NCBI RefSeq assembly: GCF_007746075.1
Contig: NZ_CP036339.1
Coordinates: 1,636,856 to 1,700,855, forward strand
DNA: 64,000 nucleotides
Reading direction: 5' to 3'
Source of the DNA: Lacipirellula limnantheis
Lineage (GTDB): Bacteria; Planctomycetota; Planctomycetia; Pirellulales; Lacipirellulaceae
Made by a program: the position numbers and the translations under genes. The notes under the pieces were generated by a model, which saw nothing but the letters and a program-made list of their open reading frames with translations, had not been told where the DNA came from and made no database searches. Below are positions 27,602-35,861 of the stretch, one piece after another (position 1 is the stretch's first letter; each line of letters opens with the position of its first letter).

Positions 27602-30600
27602 TTACCGGCTGAAGCCCATGCTGAAACTAAAGACTTCGCGATCGTCGGTCGCTGCGTAGCTCACGGGGAAGGCAAAGTCGAGCGCGATCGGCGCGGGGCC
27701 CATCGCCGGCACCGTAATGCGGGCCCCGATACCAGGAGCCACGCGGAAGTTCTGAATCTTCGTACCCGGTTCAACCGTGCCGAAGTCGCAGAAGGCCACG
27801 CCATGCAGCATGTCGTCGGCGGATACGGGAAACAAATATTGCAGGCTGTTCAGCCATTGGAAGCGACCGCCCACCTCGACGCCGTTCTGCATTGGCGATG
27901 CGCCGCGAAAGTCGAATCCGCGTAGCGTCGCAAAACCGCCGGCAAAGAAGTTCTCGTAGATCGGCGTATGGGTGCCGGTGTAGCCGACGGTGGTGCTCAA
28001 GCTCAATACGTGCCGGCCAGAGTGGTCGGGGCGCTCGCGAAGCATCCAGTACTGGCGAAAGTCGACGTCGACGCGCGGGTAGTCGAAAGTTCCGATAACC
28101 TGTTCGCCGCCGACTTCGAAGTAGTGACCTTGCGTGGCCAGAAATGAGCTGTCGCGCGTGTCATTGATCAGCGATACGCGAAAGCCATGCAGCACATTCG
28201 AGCCGAGCGCTTCATCGAGCAGCGGGACGACGCCCTCTGGCACCGAGGGATTGAAGATTTTGACGTTCTCGCCGCGGTACGCGAGCGTCGCCGACAAGTC
28301 GCGCTCGACCCATTGGTGGCCGAGCGAGATCCGGCCGCCGACGCGCTGCTCGTCCCAGTCGGCGTAGTTGCGATCGAAGTACGAGCCGCTCAATCCCAAG
28401 CTGATCGGGCGATCGAACAAATAGGGTTCCTGAAAGCTCACTAAGTAGCGGTTCACCGACGAACCAGGCGAGGCGTCGATCCGGAACCGCTGCCCGGCGC
28501 CCCGGAGGGCGGCGCCGCTGCGTACGTCTTCCCAGCTCGTGGGGATGCGGGTCCAATCAAAGTTCCGCTCGTCGACGACGACGTTGCCCACGACGCCCGC
28601 GTCCGAGTTCACGCCGAAGCCGATCATCAAGCGACCGGTCTGGGTCTCCGTTCCGTCGACATAGATGTCGACCATCTGTTCGGAGAATGCCGGCACGTTA
28701 GGATCGAGCGACATCGGCAGCTGTGGGTCGACGGAGAATCCTGGCAACGGTCCCAGCGGCGTCAGCGGTTGCGGGGCGACCGAACCGGCTGGCGGCTGCA
28801 GGTTGCCCGAATACTGCGCGGGAGTCACCCCGGACACCGTTGCTTCCGCGGGCGGCGTCACTGGAATGACCTGACCGCCGTACGCCATAGCGGGAGTGCC
28901 GCCCGCCGGCAGGGTTGAGTAGGCCTGGTTCGCTGGGCTTTGTCCGCGGACGGCGCGCACATTGCCATACGGGTCGTTCTGAGCTGGCGCCGTGCCGTAG
29001 GGCTCAGTCGCCGCTGTCTCACCTTCGCCAGGCGGACGCTGGACAACGTGTGGCGCCGACGAACGCTGAGGGGCCCAGTAAGGCAGCTGAGCGGGTGCTG
29101 CGGGGCTTTGGCCGCGAAAAATGGGTCGTTGCAGAGTCGTGGGAGGTTCGATCGGCGCGGTTGGAATGGCTGTCGGGTTCTCACCGGATTCAACCGGCAC
29201 GGCGACGGCGGGCGTCGACTGTTGATCAGCAGCGTCCGGCAGCGCCTCGGCTTCTTGCCAACGACGGAAATGCTCTTCGTCGTCGCAGTAGTAGTGAACT
29301 TCCATATCGCCTTGCTGCATCGGCGCGACAGGATTGTCCAAGACGATCGGCGGGGCTGGCAGCGACACGTTCGAGCCGAGGGGCGGCAAGACGGGCGGGC
29401 CAAAGACGTCGGGGCTTTGCCCGCGAACATTTCCCGTCGGTCGCTCCGCCATACCAATCTCGGCGTCATCAGGAATTCGATAGCTGATCTTGGGACGCTG
29501 TCCCGATTGGGCGTCGGTGTGGAACAAGCTGCTGGCCAGTAGACGCCGCTCGCTCGCCTTCAACTCGCGAATGTCCATGATCTGGCCGGGGCGCAGGGTC
29601 ACGCGGTTGAGTGCCGTCTGGATTCGCGTGTGCGGATTGTCGCCATTGATATGGACGAAGATGCGCCCGACGCGAAATCGATCCCCCTCTTTGATGTCAT
29701 ACCGTAGGTCAACTTGCCCCGGTTCTTCGAGGTAGATCGTTTCGGGCTGCACGTCCGCAAAGACGTATCCCTGGCTGCCGTAAAGCTCTTGCAGCCACTG
29801 AGCGTCCTTCTGCATCTTGGCCTGTTCGAACGGCAGGCCGTTGGTGAGCGTCAATTTTTCTTCAAGCGGCTTTTGCTCGAACTTGGTGTTCCCCAAAACG
29901 GTGACATTGCGAACCTTCGATTGAATGCCTTCGTGGATCACGAAGGTCAGCGTCGACCAGTCGCCCTCATCGCCGGGGTCGATCTCGCGGCTGACGCGTG
30001 CCTGGAAATAGCCGTGGGCACGGTAGTAGTCGGTGATCGCCGCGATGTCGGCGTCGATCTTATCCCGATCAAGGAAGCCCTTGAACATGTAAAGAATCGG
30101 CGGCTTCGATTTGATGAGCGTCTTCAGGCGGCTGTCGCTAACGAAGCCGCTGTCATTGCCGACGAACTTGGTTTTCCAGATTTTCTGGGCGACCCCTTCG
30201 TGGATGAGGTAGGTGACGCCTTGATCGGTCGGCTTATCGCCTTCCAGGATAGAAATCTGAACGTTGTTGAAACCCTTGCTGACGTAGTAGTCGCGCAGCT
30301 TGCGTTTGCCCTCTTGGACGGCATACGGGTCCACCGAACCGCCGACCTTCAGCAGCGTTTGCTTGCTGAGCGTCTTGTCTTTGATCTTCGTGTTGCCGAC
30401 GTACTGCACATAGCGAATCGTCGGTCGCTCGACGACTTGGAAGATGACGATGCGGCCCTGGGGCGTTCGCTCATACAGCGATTTCACATCAACGAACCAC
30501 CCGAGGTTGGCGAGATTGCGGACGTCACGCTGGACGACCGTTTCGTCGAACGGCCGGCCCGCGCGAGTGGTAATGTTCGTGATGATTTGAGTCGTCGTCG

Positions 30601-30838
30601 TCGTTTCGTTGCCGACAATGCGGACTTCGGCGACCAACTCTTCTGCGGGAGTAAGCTGCGCAGGCGGAGGCGTCGCCGACGACGTGGCGCCGACGCCGGG
30701 CAGACGATCGGCGACGCTGCTAAACGAAGCCGGCGATTCCTGGCCGCGACCAGAAGGAAGCAGGCAAGCGATGGCGGCCGCGACGCCTGTAAGGGCGAGC
30801 AGTCGGACCGGCATTCGTGGTGTGAAAACTTGCTGCAT
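27602..30838 (-). CDS. bamA: BamA/Omp85 outer-membrane assembly factor with Pro-rich insertion
   Basis: 1078 residues (E. coli BamA has 810). A signal peptide (LLALTGVAAAIACLLPSGRG) is followed by POTRA domains from about residue 75, e.g. VRIVGNETTTTTQIITNITT, IRYVQYVGNTKIKDKTL and RVGRIFVHINGDNPHTRIQ. In the last POTRA, after PKISYRIPDD, a low-complexity Pro/Gln/Ala stretch of about 270 residues intervenes. The domain then resumes at QMVDIYVDGTETQTG, followed by the barrel with the loop-6 motif LRGFDFRGASP and the end VFSFSMGFSR, which lacks the usual final aromatic residue. BamA folds outer-membrane beta-barrels. ATG at 30838 is chosen for the signal peptide. Confidence 0.93.
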   Translation of the reverse strand: MQQVFTPRMPVRLLALTGVAAAIACLLPSGRGQESPASFSSVADRLPGVGATSSATPPPAQLTPAEELVAEVRIVGNETTTTTQIITNITTRAGRPFDETVVQRDVRNLANLGWFVDVKSLYERTPQGRIVIFQVVERPTIRYVQYVGNTKIKDKTLSKQTLLKVGGSVDPYAVQEGKRKLRDYYVSKGFNNVQISILEGDKPTDQGVTYLIHEGVAQKIWKTKFVGNDSGFVSDSRLKTLIKSKPPILYMFKGFLDRDKIDADIAAITDYYRAHGYFQARVSREIDPGDEGDWSTLTFVIHEGIQSKVRNVTVLGNTKFEQKPLEEKLTLTNGLPFEQAKMQKDAQWLQELYGSQGYVFADVQPETIYLEEPGQVDLRYDIKEGDRFRVGRIFVHINGDNPHTRIQTALNRVTLRPGQIMDIRELKASERRLLASSLFHTDAQSGQRPKISYRIPDDAEIGMAERPTGNVRGQSPDVFGPPVLPPLGSNVSLPAPPIVLDNPVAPMQQGDMEVHYYCDDEEHFRRWQEAEALPDAADQQSTPAVAVPVESGENPTAIPTAPIEPPTTLQRPIFRGQSPAAPAQLPYWAPQRSSAPHVVQRPPGEGETAATEPYGTAPAQNDPYGNVRAVRGQSPANQAYSTLPAGGTPAMAYGGQVIPVTPPAEATVSGVTPAQYSGNLQPPAGSVAPQPLTPLGPLPGFSVDPQLPMSLDPNVPAFSEQMVDIYVDGTETQTGRLMIGFGVNSDAGVVGNVVVDERNFDWTRIPTSWEDVRSGAALRGAGQRFRIDASPGSSVNRYLVSFQEPYLFDRPISLGLSGSYFDRNYADWDEQRVGGRISLGHQWVERDLSATLAYRGENVKIFNPSVPEGVVPLLDEALGSNVLHGFRVSLINDTRDSSFLATQGHYFEVGGEQVIGTFDYPRVDVDFRQYWMLRERPDHSGRHVLSLSTTVGYTGTHTPIYENFFAGGFATLRGFDFRGASPMQNGVEVGGRFQWLNSLQYLFPVSADDMLHGVAFCDFGTVEPGTKIQNFRVAPGIGARITVPAMGPAPIALDFAFPVSYAATDDREVFSFSMGFSR

Positions 30839-30962
30839 AGCGGCCCCGGAGCCGTCGGATTGCGGGAAAAGCGGGCAGGAAACCGCGGTCGCTGCGCAAG
30901 CGCAGCCGGTTCGCTGCCGGGACTGGCCGCGGAGAAATAGCGGATCGGACGCAAAACGACAA

Positions 30963-30979
30963 GGCGGGTTAAATACCCG
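30963..30979 (-). promoter_or_regulatory. TTAAATA-loop motif upstream of bamA
   Basis: The 14-mer GGCGGGTTAAATAC is identical to 16218-16231. Here CGGG-TTAAATA-CCCG makes a short hairpin 125 bases before the bamA start, in the same orientation to the gene as at the secretin. It is the only other copy noticed in the window. Confidence 0.45.
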
Positions 30980-31084
30980 TAAGCGTTGCCCCGCTAGCAC
31001 AATTGGCGGATTGGCGGCAATTGCGCTTCCTATGCAGCGTGGCCGACGCCAGACATCTCGGCCCTTTTGATGCGGTGAGCTTCG

Positions 31085-32533
31085 CTAGAAGTCGCCGGGC
31101 GGACCGTACGAATCAAACTCTGCGTGCGTCGCCATCGCAAAGTTCTCAAACCGCGTAAACTCGTGGCTCCAGGTCAGCTTCACTTCGCCCACAGGGCCAT
31201 TGCGCTGCTTGCGAATCAACAGGTCGGCTTGCCCGCGCACTTGCTCGCGGTCCTCTTCGTTGGTCATGTAATATTCGTCGCGATGGACGAACATCACGAC
31301 GTCGGCGTCCTGCTCGATGGCGCCGGATTCGCGCAGGTGGCTCAACTGCGGCTTGTTGCTGCTTGATGATTCCACCTGCCGGTTGAGCTGACCCAGGCAG
31401 AGAACCGGCACCTGCATTTCGCGCGCGAGTCCCTTGAGCCGCCGGGAGATTTTTGACACCTGCTCCTGTCGCGGATCGCGGGGGTTGTCGGGATCAATCA
31501 GCTGGAGGTAATCGACGACGATGAGCCCGAGATTATGGCTCCGCTTCAGTCGGCGGGCGTTCGCCGAGATTTCAGTCATCGTTCGGCTGGGGGCGTCGTC
31601 GATGAACAGCGGCGCCTGGCTGATTTTGGCGGCGGCGTTGATCAGCTTTCGTCGTTCATCGTGCGTGATCGTGCCGTTGCGCAAGCGATTGCCATTGACG
31701 CGGGCTACGGAGCAGAGAAGCCGATCGCCCAGTTCGATGGCCGCCATTTCCAAGCTGACGAACAGCGTCGTCGTACCGTTTAAGGCGGCGTGCTCGGCCA
31801 TATTCATCGCAAGCGCGGTTTTGCCCATCGAAGGTCGCGCAGCCAGGATCACGAGTTCCGACTTTTGCAGGCCGCCGGTCATCTGATCGAAATCGATGAA
31901 TCCGGTTTCAACGCCGCCGAACGAGCTTTGATGCTCCATCCGAGCATCGATGCGATCGAGCGAATGCTGCAAGACGTCGGAGATGGGCGTGACGTGCCCG
32001 GTGCCGCGGTTCTCTAGAATGGAAAAGACGCGTTCTTCGGCTTTGCCGAGCATCTCACGCGTGTCGGAAGTCGGATCGTAGGCTCCGCTCTGTATTTCCA
32101 TGCCGACGTGAATCAGCGAACGCAGCACCGCTTTGTCGGCGACGATCTTCGCGTAGTACTCCGCGTGAGCCGCCGTGGGAACTTGCCGGCCTACTTCGGC
32201 GAGATACGCGGCGCCGCCGATCGACTCGTAAACTTCGGCTTTTTTCAGCCGCTCGACGAGAAGCATCAAGTCGATGCGCTGCCCGCTATCGTGCATCGCG
32301 AGCAAATGCTCGTAGATCTGGCGATTTGCGTTGTCGTAAAAGTCGCCGGAGCGCAGGATCAGGGCGACTTCGTCAAAGACCTCAGGGAGCAGCAGGATAC
32401 TGCCGAGTACGGCACGCTCGGCCTCGACGTTCTGCGGTAGCTGGCGGTCTAGCGCATCGCCTGGCTTCGTCGCGGGAGTGAAGGCAGCGCCGCGGCCTGA
32501 TCCATTGCGATCCGCTCCGTTCCAGTCTGCCAT
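31085..32533 (-). CDS. dnaB: Replicative DNA helicase DnaB
   Basis: 482 residues. The N-terminal domain starts at [17 protein letters not shown]. The RecA-like motor carries Walker [29 protein letters not shown], Walker B [10 protein letters not shown] and the arginine-finger region [25 protein letters not shown]-like block. DnaB is the hexameric fork helicase. ATG at 32533 is chosen for AAAGGAG at seven-base spacing; 31 codons upstream are open but unlike DnaB. It closes the rplY-pth-rpsF-ssb-rplI-dnaB run, an arrangement shared by many bacteria. Confidence 0.96.
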   Translation of the reverse strand: [482 protein letters not shown]

Positions 32534-32645
32534 GGCTGCACTCCTTTGTCGCTCAACATCCCGTTGCTCAATATAACCTATCCCTAAACGCCAAACCGCC
32601 GGCTTGCACCGGCGGTCGGGGTTCAATTGAGTTGTCGACAGGTTA

Positions 32646-33173
32646 TCAAGCGTCGGCGCCGACTTGCGGCACGACCCACACCTTCAGTTCGCCTTCGACT
32701 TCGCTCGACAGGCGGAACTTGACGGTGTAAAGACCGAGCTCCTTCAACACGCCTTCCAGACGAATCTGGTCGTTGTGCAGGTTGATGTCGTTCTTCTTGA
32801 GCGCGGCGACGATTTCGGGCGCCCCAACGCTGCCGTACAGGTGGCCGTCCTCGGTCGCGTTGGCCTCGATCGTGATGCTTTGCTTCGCGATATCGAGGGC
32901 CTTCTTCCGCAGATCGGCCTGGTGGGCCTTTTCAATGGCTTGCAGCTTGGCACGGTGCTTCTCGACCATCCGCTTGTGGTGGTCGGAGGCCATCGTGGCC
33001 AAACCCTGCGGGATCAGGTAGTTGAGGGCGTAGCCGGGGCGAACCTCAACGACGTCGCCCTGGTGGCCGAGATCCTCGACGTTGTGGATCAACAGCAGCT
33101 GGACGCCGCCGCCGGGACCGATCGGAAGGCGATTGGCGATCGCGGGGTTCTTGGCCTTTTTGGACTTAATCAT
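32646..33173 (-). CDS. rplI: 50S ribosomal protein L9 (bL9) with N-terminal extension
   Basis: 175 residues against about 150 in E. coli. The bL9 core begins at VQLLLIHNVEDLGHQGDVVEVRPGYALNYLIPQGLA. A long connecting helix follows (AKLQAIEKAHQADLRKKAL), then a C-terminal domain with GHLYGSVGAPEIVAAL. The extra 24 residues at the N-terminus are Lys-rich (MIKSKKAKNPAIANR) and could bind RNA. ATG at 33173 has CAGG upstream; the TTG two codons earlier is adjacent to that site and less likely. Confidence 0.95.
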   Translation of the reverse strand: MIKSKKAKNPAIANRLPIGPGGGVQLLLIHNVEDLGHQGDVVEVRPGYALNYLIPQGLATMASDHHKRMVEKHRAKLQAIEKAHQADLRKKALDIAKQSITIEANATEDGHLYGSVGAPEIVAALKKNDINLHNDQIRLEGVLKELGLYTVKFRLSSEVEGELKVWVVPQVGADA

Positions 33174-33243
33174 CGTCAACCTGCTTGCTTAAAACTCGCC
33201 GTAGCAATTGCCGGCGAAACTTAGTTTCTCACAACTATTTCAA

Positions 33244-33327
33244 TTCACCAGGACGACACGACGGTCACGACGAATACAAAAACGATCTCTGCTCTCTCGT
33301 CGTGTTCGTCGTGTCGTTGTGGTGAAA
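33244..33327. repeat. Inverted repeat with CGACGAACACGACG tandem arms (copy 1)
   Basis: The left arm (33244-33274, beginning TTCACCA) and right arm (33297-33327, ending GGTGAA) are imperfect reverse complements built of short CGACGA/CACGACG units. It lies between ssb and rplI, and ends ten bases before the ssb stop codon region. A second copy is at 35080-35215. Confidence 0.7.
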
Positions 33328-33336
33328 ACTGTTTGT

Positions 33337-33822
33337 TTAGAACGGGATCTCGTCGTCGGGGAAGCCGCCGCCGCCCGAGTTCGACGAACCGCCGTCGTCA
33401 TAAGATCCGTAGTCGTCTGACGGTGCGGACGAAGAACGAGCCCCGCTAGCAACGCGATTATTGCCGCCGCGAGCTGCTCCGCCTCCGCCGCCGCCTTCGC
33501 GTCCGCCCAGCATCTGCATCTTGTCCGCGATCACGCGAAGCTTGCTGCGTTTCTGCCCGTCCTTTTCCCAGCTGTCGAGCTTCAATCGGCCTTCAATCAG
33601 CACCGAAGAACCCTTGCTGAGATACTCGTTTGCGACCTCGGCCGTGCGGCCCCACAGCGTGATGTCGACGAAAGTGGTTTCGTCGACCCACTGGTCGCCC
33701 TTCTTCACCCGGTCGTTCACCGCCAAGCCGATCTCGGAAACGGCCGAGCCGCTGGGGATGTAGCGAAGTTCGGGATCGCGGGTGAGGTTGCCGACGAGGA
33801 TGACGCGGTTGAAGCTGGCCAT
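33337..33822 (-). CDS. ssb: Single-stranded DNA-binding protein
   Basis: 161 residues. The OB fold begins [22 protein letters not shown] and includes [31 protein letters not shown] Gly/Ser-rich linker (about 108-150) leads to the acidic tip DDEIPF, the standard docking peptide for repair and replication partners. It sits between rpsF and rplI, as in many bacteria. Confidence 0.97.
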   Translation of the reverse strand: MASFNRVILVGNLTRDPELRYIPSGSAVSEIGLAVNDRVKKGDQWVDETTFVDITLWGRTAEVANEYLSKGSSVLIEGRLKLDSWEKDGQKRSKLRVIADKMQMLGGREGGGGGGAARGGNNRVASGARSSSAPSDDYGSYDDGGSSNSGGGGFPDDEIPF

Positions 33823-33985
33823 GGTAAAGGTTTCCGAGGTAGTGTACTTATGTTCCGATCACCGTACCAGAACCCCGGTCGGGTTGCAAACTTCTTTTTC
33901 GCGTCGATCGCTCCCAGCGGGCTTTCCGAACCCCTCGGAGTCCCTCGGGGCGACTGGGTTTGGGCCCAATCCGTCCGCGTCGGGC

Positions 33986-34375
33986 TTACTCGACCCCGGC
34001 GCCGACAGGCTCGCCCGCCGGCTCTTCGACCGCGACGGTCTCGCCCTTGGCGTGGGCGATGATCGGATCGACCAGGCTCGGCGGCAGCTTGACGAAGAGC
34101 TGACGCAGGACCGAGTCGCTGATCTCGCAGGAGCGGGTCAGCTCCTTGAGACGCAGGGTCGGAATGCGGAGGTACATCAGCCAGTAGGCGCCCTTGCGTT
34201 GGCCCTTGATCGGGAACGCCAGGCGACGCTCTTCCCACAGGCGGCTCACGAGGACTTCGCCGTCGATCGCTTCGACCATCGCCTCGATTTCCCGAGCCAA
34301 GCCTTCGCGCTCACGCGCGAACTTGTTCGAGTCGAGAATGAACAGGCCTTCATAAACTGCGGTGTTGTCTGCCAA
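33986..34375 (-). CDS. rpsF: 30S ribosomal protein S6 (bS6)
   Basis: 129 residues. The first strand AVYEGLFILDSNKF, the RRLAFPIKGQRKGAYWLMYLRI segment and LRLKELTRSCEISDSVLRQLFVKLP identify bS6, which binds 16S rRNA with S18. The C-terminal 25 residues are acidic. rpsR, often next to ssb, is absent here. The 163-base gap to ssb contains a short imperfect inverted sequence but no gene. Confidence 0.93.
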   Translation of the reverse strand: MADNTAVYEGLFILDSNKFAREREGLAREIEAMVEAIDGEVLVSRLWEERRLAFPIKGQRKGAYWLMYLRIPTLRLKELTRSCEISDSVLRQLFVKLPPSLVDPIIAHAKGETVAVEEPAGEPVGAGVE

Positions 34376-34392
34376 GACTCGAACTCCTGAAT

Positions 34393-34479
34393 TGAGCTGT
34401 CAGCTGTTAGCCATGAGCTGGGGGCGGGAGCGAACGCCGCTCCGCACGGCCAACAGCCTACGGCTAATAGCTAACTGCC
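34393..34479. repeat. Inverted repeat with AGCTGTTAGCC-type arms
   Basis: The left arm (34393-34420) and the right arm (34446-34478) are imperfect reverse complements (about 17 of 24 positions in the best block) made of TTAGCC/AGCTG units. It fills the gap between pth and rpsF. Same design as, but different sequence from, the neighbouring elements. Confidence 0.55.
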
Positions 34480-34481
34480 GG

Positions 34482-35051
34482 TTAATTGCCTTTTCCGTTG
34501 AATCGATTCATCGCGGGGAGCGTTCCTTGGCTCGCCCACATTCGCACCGCGTCCGCACAGCGGGCCACCTGCAGGGCGACCTCGCTGCGCTCGGCAGCGC
34601 TGAATTTTCCCAGGACAAAGTCGGCCGGATTCCATCGATCCGGTACGGGCCCGATGCCGACTCGCAGCCGCGGGAACTCTTGAGTTCCCATCGTCCGGAT
34701 GACGTCCGCCAGCCCGTTCTGTCCGCCGTCCGAGCCGCCTGTTCGCAGCCTCAACTGCCCCAGGGGGATGTTGAAGTCGTCGCAAACGACCAGCAACTCG
34801 GTCGCTGGAATCTGGTAGAAGTCGACTGCTTTCCGGACGCTCCCGCCGCTGCGGTTCATGAACGTCTGCGGCTTGAGCAGCAGCGACTTCTCCCCTTCCA
34901 GCACGCACTCCCAAACTTCGCCGTCGAACTTCGATCGCGGGGCCAAGGCCCCGGTTTCCTGAACGAGTCGATCGATCAGGTCGAAACCGACGTTGTGTCT
35001 TGTTCCCTCGTACTTCTGTCCCGGGTTGCCGAGGCCTACGACCAACTTCAT
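34482..35051 (-). CDS. pth: Peptidyl-tRNA hydrolase
   Basis: 189 residues. MKLVVGLGNPGQKYEGTRHNVGFDLIDRL holds the catalytic His (TRHNVG). LLLKPQTFMNRSG, LLVVCDDFNIPLGQLRLRTGGSDGGQNGL and FPRLRVGIGPVP follow. Pth frees tRNA from dropped-off peptidyl-tRNA. It lies between rplY and rpsF on the same strand; rplY-pth is a conserved pair. Confidence 0.97.
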   Translation of the reverse strand: MKLVVGLGNPGQKYEGTRHNVGFDLIDRLVQETGALAPRSKFDGEVWECVLEGEKSLLLKPQTFMNRSGGSVRKAVDFYQIPATELLVVCDDFNIPLGQLRLRTGGSDGGQNGLADVIRTMGTQEFPRLRVGIGPVPDRWNPADFVLGKFSAAERSEVALQVARCADAVRMWASQGTLPAMNRFNGKGN

Positions 35052-35079
35052 CAGTTGATTACCAACCGCTCAAAACTCA

Positions 35080-35215
35080 TTCACCACGACGGCACAACGG
35101 GCACGACGAAGGCAAATGCATTGTGAACGTAACTAGGCCTCGCAACTCGTTCTCTTATCGAGAGATGCTGAGAATTCCAGCATTTCCCGTCGTGTTCGTC
35201 GTGTCGTCGTGGTTC
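35080..35215. repeat. Inverted repeat with CGACGAACACGACG tandem arms (copy 2)
   Basis: The left arm (35080-35112) starts TTCACCACGACG; the right arm (35185-35215) is its imperfect reverse complement ending CGTCGTGGTTCAA. It lies in the gap between rplY and pth and would be transcribed with them. The arms match copy 1 at 33244-33327. Confidence 0.7.
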
Positions 35216-35228
35216 AATTTCCCCACCA

Positions 35229-35861
35229 CTACTTCTTTTCGGCTTCCTCGTCGTCGGCAGCCTTGCGGCCGATGACTTCGGGCTCCGCCGCGCCGGCGCC
35301 AGCTTCTTCTTCGACTTCGGCGGCCGGTTCGTGGCAGGTGACCGCCACCGTCTTCGGGTCGGTGATCAGCTTGGCGCCCTCGGGGAGGTCGACGATGTCG
35401 GCCAGCGTGAGGGTTTGATTCAGGTGGAGATTCTTGAGGCTCAGGTGGAGCGCGTCAGGAATCGCCAGCGGCGAGGTTTCGATTTCGACGTGGTGGATGA
35501 TGTGCTCGACCACCCCGCCTTCGTGCTCGCCCGGGGCTTCGCCGCGGATGAGCAGCGGCACTTCCACTTCCACGCGTTCACTGGCGTCGACCCGCAGGAG
35601 GTCGACGTGGATCAGGTGCTGCTGGAAGGTATCCCACTCGACGTTTTGCAGCAGTGCCTGGCCGGTGGCGGCGCCTTGGAGCTCGACAACCTTGTGACCG
35701 TGGCGAATCGTCGCCCGCAACTGGTCGGCCGGGACGATGACGCTGACCGGCTCTTCGCCGTGCCCGTAGACGATTCCGGGGAGCTTCCCTTCGAGGCGCA
35801 GCCGATGATTCCGCCGCTTTCCCTTGAAATCCCGCTTTTCAACCTGCAACGTATCGGACAT
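35229..35861 (-). CDS. rplY: 50S ribosomal protein L25 / general stress protein Ctc (bL25)
   Basis: 210 residues, the long Ctc form. The N-terminal 5S-rRNA-binding domain begins LQVEKRDFKGKRRNHRLRLEGKLPGIVYG. The C-terminal TL5-like beta domain contains HLIHVDLLRVDASERVEVEVPLLIRGEAPG and GAKLITDPKTVAVTCHEP. The last 35 residues are acidic. ATG at 35861 is used. Upstream, the next same-strand housekeeping gene, prs, is 3.1 kb away. Confidence 0.95.
   Translation of the reverse strand: MSDTLQVEKRDFKGKRRNHRLRLEGKLPGIVYGHGEEPVSVIVPADQLRATIRHGHKVVELQGAATGQALLQNVEWDTFQQHLIHVDLLRVDASERVEVEVPLLIRGEAPGEHEGGVVEHIIHHVEIETSPLAIPDALHLSLKNLHLNQTLTLADIVDLPEGAKLITDPKTVAVTCHEPAAEVEEEAGAGAAEPEVIGRKAADDEEAEKK

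Noticed and set aside
29714..30940. 408-codon plus-strand frame inside bamA
   Set aside because: Shadow of the POTRA region; no independent features.
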